From the NCBI GenBank assembly GCA_965218865.1, contig CBDCME010000064.1:1-56131 (forward strand): a stretch of DNA of 56,131 nucleotides, given 5' to 3'. A program made the position numbers and the translations under genes. The DNA is from CBDCME01 sp965218865. Lineage in GTDB: Bacteria > Pseudomonadota > Alphaproteobacteria > JAAXGF01. Within the stretch, counting starts at the first letter, position 1, and each line of letters begins with the position of its first letter. Of the stretch, positions 55,678-56,131 are shown piece after piece. The notes under the pieces are model-generated. The model was not told the DNA's origin. It ran no database searches and worked only from the letters and a program-made list of their open reading frames with translations.

Positions 55678-56131
55678 CTACCGACGTTTTCGGCGTCGAA
55701 GGTAGCCGAGGCCAATCAGCCCCACACCAAACATCGCCGCGGTCACGGGTTCGGGGATAGAGCAAGATTCATCAACACTGGAACATGCGCCAACGTTTGT
55801 ATTGTCCGTGACGAAGGCTACAAATTCTGAATTAGGTAGCGCCGGACCTTGGATCAAGAAATCGGATACCGTTTCGGCTGGGTCACCCACAACGCTTGAA
55901 CCGCCTGGCCCGATCAAATTTAACAAGCCGAAGTCGTAAAAGAGGGCAATCTGATCAAATTCGGGGAATAGAAATGCGAAATTCGGCAGGTCAGCCGTGC
56001 TGAACCCCCTAACTCGTCGGTGAGTTCGATGCCCTCGTCCCATTGAGCCGCGTCGATCAGCCCGAAGTCGTCCTCATTTCCCGTAGCTGCTGTCCAGTCA
56101 TCTCGGTTAACGATGTGGATGACGTCGCCTA
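55678..56131 (-). pseudogene. PEP-CTERM sorting-signal protein, frameshifted and cut by window edge
   Basis: The C-terminus IPEPVTAAMFGVGLIGLGYL followed by RRRKRR is a PEP-CTERM tail: Pro-Glu-Pro, hydrophobic helix and Arg cluster. It directs export and processing by exosortase. The upstream part enters from the window edge (VIHIVNRDDWTAATGNEDDF) and moves into the tail frame (GFSTADLPNFAFLF) at a run of five C/G (56005-56009), where one more base would restore a single frame. Its 5' end is outside the window. Confidence 0.7.

Overview
The window is GC-rich bacterial chromosome. Gene content and gene order suggest an alphaproteobacterium, probably Rhodospirillales-like. The pointers are a fliL-fliM-DUF6468-motE flagellar block followed by cheY-cheZ, a CpdR-like regulator next to hpt, a zinc-ribbon/DUF3426 gene divergent from ftsE-ftsX-ydcF-plsC, a three-gene proton-translocating transhydrogenase (pntAA-pntAB-pntB), and ilvB-ilvH-ilvC. 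Species cannot be set from sequence reading alone.

Layout. 1-1.9 kb: HAD-IB phosphatase (cut by the window edge), a membrane aspartic protease and a broken hsp20. 2.2-6.3 kb: nested IS debris (ISNCY remnant, IS256 copy 1, IS1595 tail, IS630 copy A). 6.4-17.4 kb: a secreted nuclease, then the flagellar/chemotaxis block, with motE frameshifted, IS630 copy B between motE and cheY, two MotB-like proteins with unusual ion-channel helices and a large broken TPR-type gene. 17.5-20.4 kb: small exported genes, an IS1595 copy with a perfect 8-bp target duplication, repeats and a cupin. 20.5-29.1 kb: CAP-domain protein, S9 peptidase, DUF1015, miaA and ilvBHC. 29.1-40.5 kb: accessory island with IS630 copy C, an ISAs1-type element whose transposase carries a DruA-like (DUF4338) N-terminus, an AT-rich set of unrecognised genes interrupted by an IS5-type element, degraded IS1595 copies and a tRNA-like gene with a 31-nt insertion in its anticodon loop. 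40.6-46.1 kb: MetE-like protein, MAPEG protein, transhydrogenase operon and a small exported protein. 46.1-48.9 kb: tandem IS5-type copies, the second internally deleted. 49-53.5 kb: cpdR, broken hpt, zinc-ribbon gene, ftsE, broken ftsX, ydcF and plsC. 53.7-56.1 kb: IS256 copy 2 with a perfect 8-bp duplication, an unassigned stretch and a PEP-CTERM-type gene.

Two themes dominate. The first is IS density: five IS families, several in near-identical copies, plus a roughly 135-bp palindromic MITE-like repeat that repeatedly sits directly behind stop codons. The second is gene breakage. hsp20, motE, the TPR gene, hpt, ftsX, the PEP-CTERM gene and several transposases are interrupted, and at least five breaks look like the loss of one G from a G-run. 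That pattern fits either a genome under relaxed selection or homopolymer errors in the assembly; the sequence alone does not decide.

The best candidates for something new are the DruA-like/ISAs1 fusion element sitting in a 10-bp tandem-repeat array, the AT-rich unknown gene set it precedes (33.7-37.9 kb), the interrupted tRNA-like gene at 40.4 kb and the stop-codon-associated MITE family.
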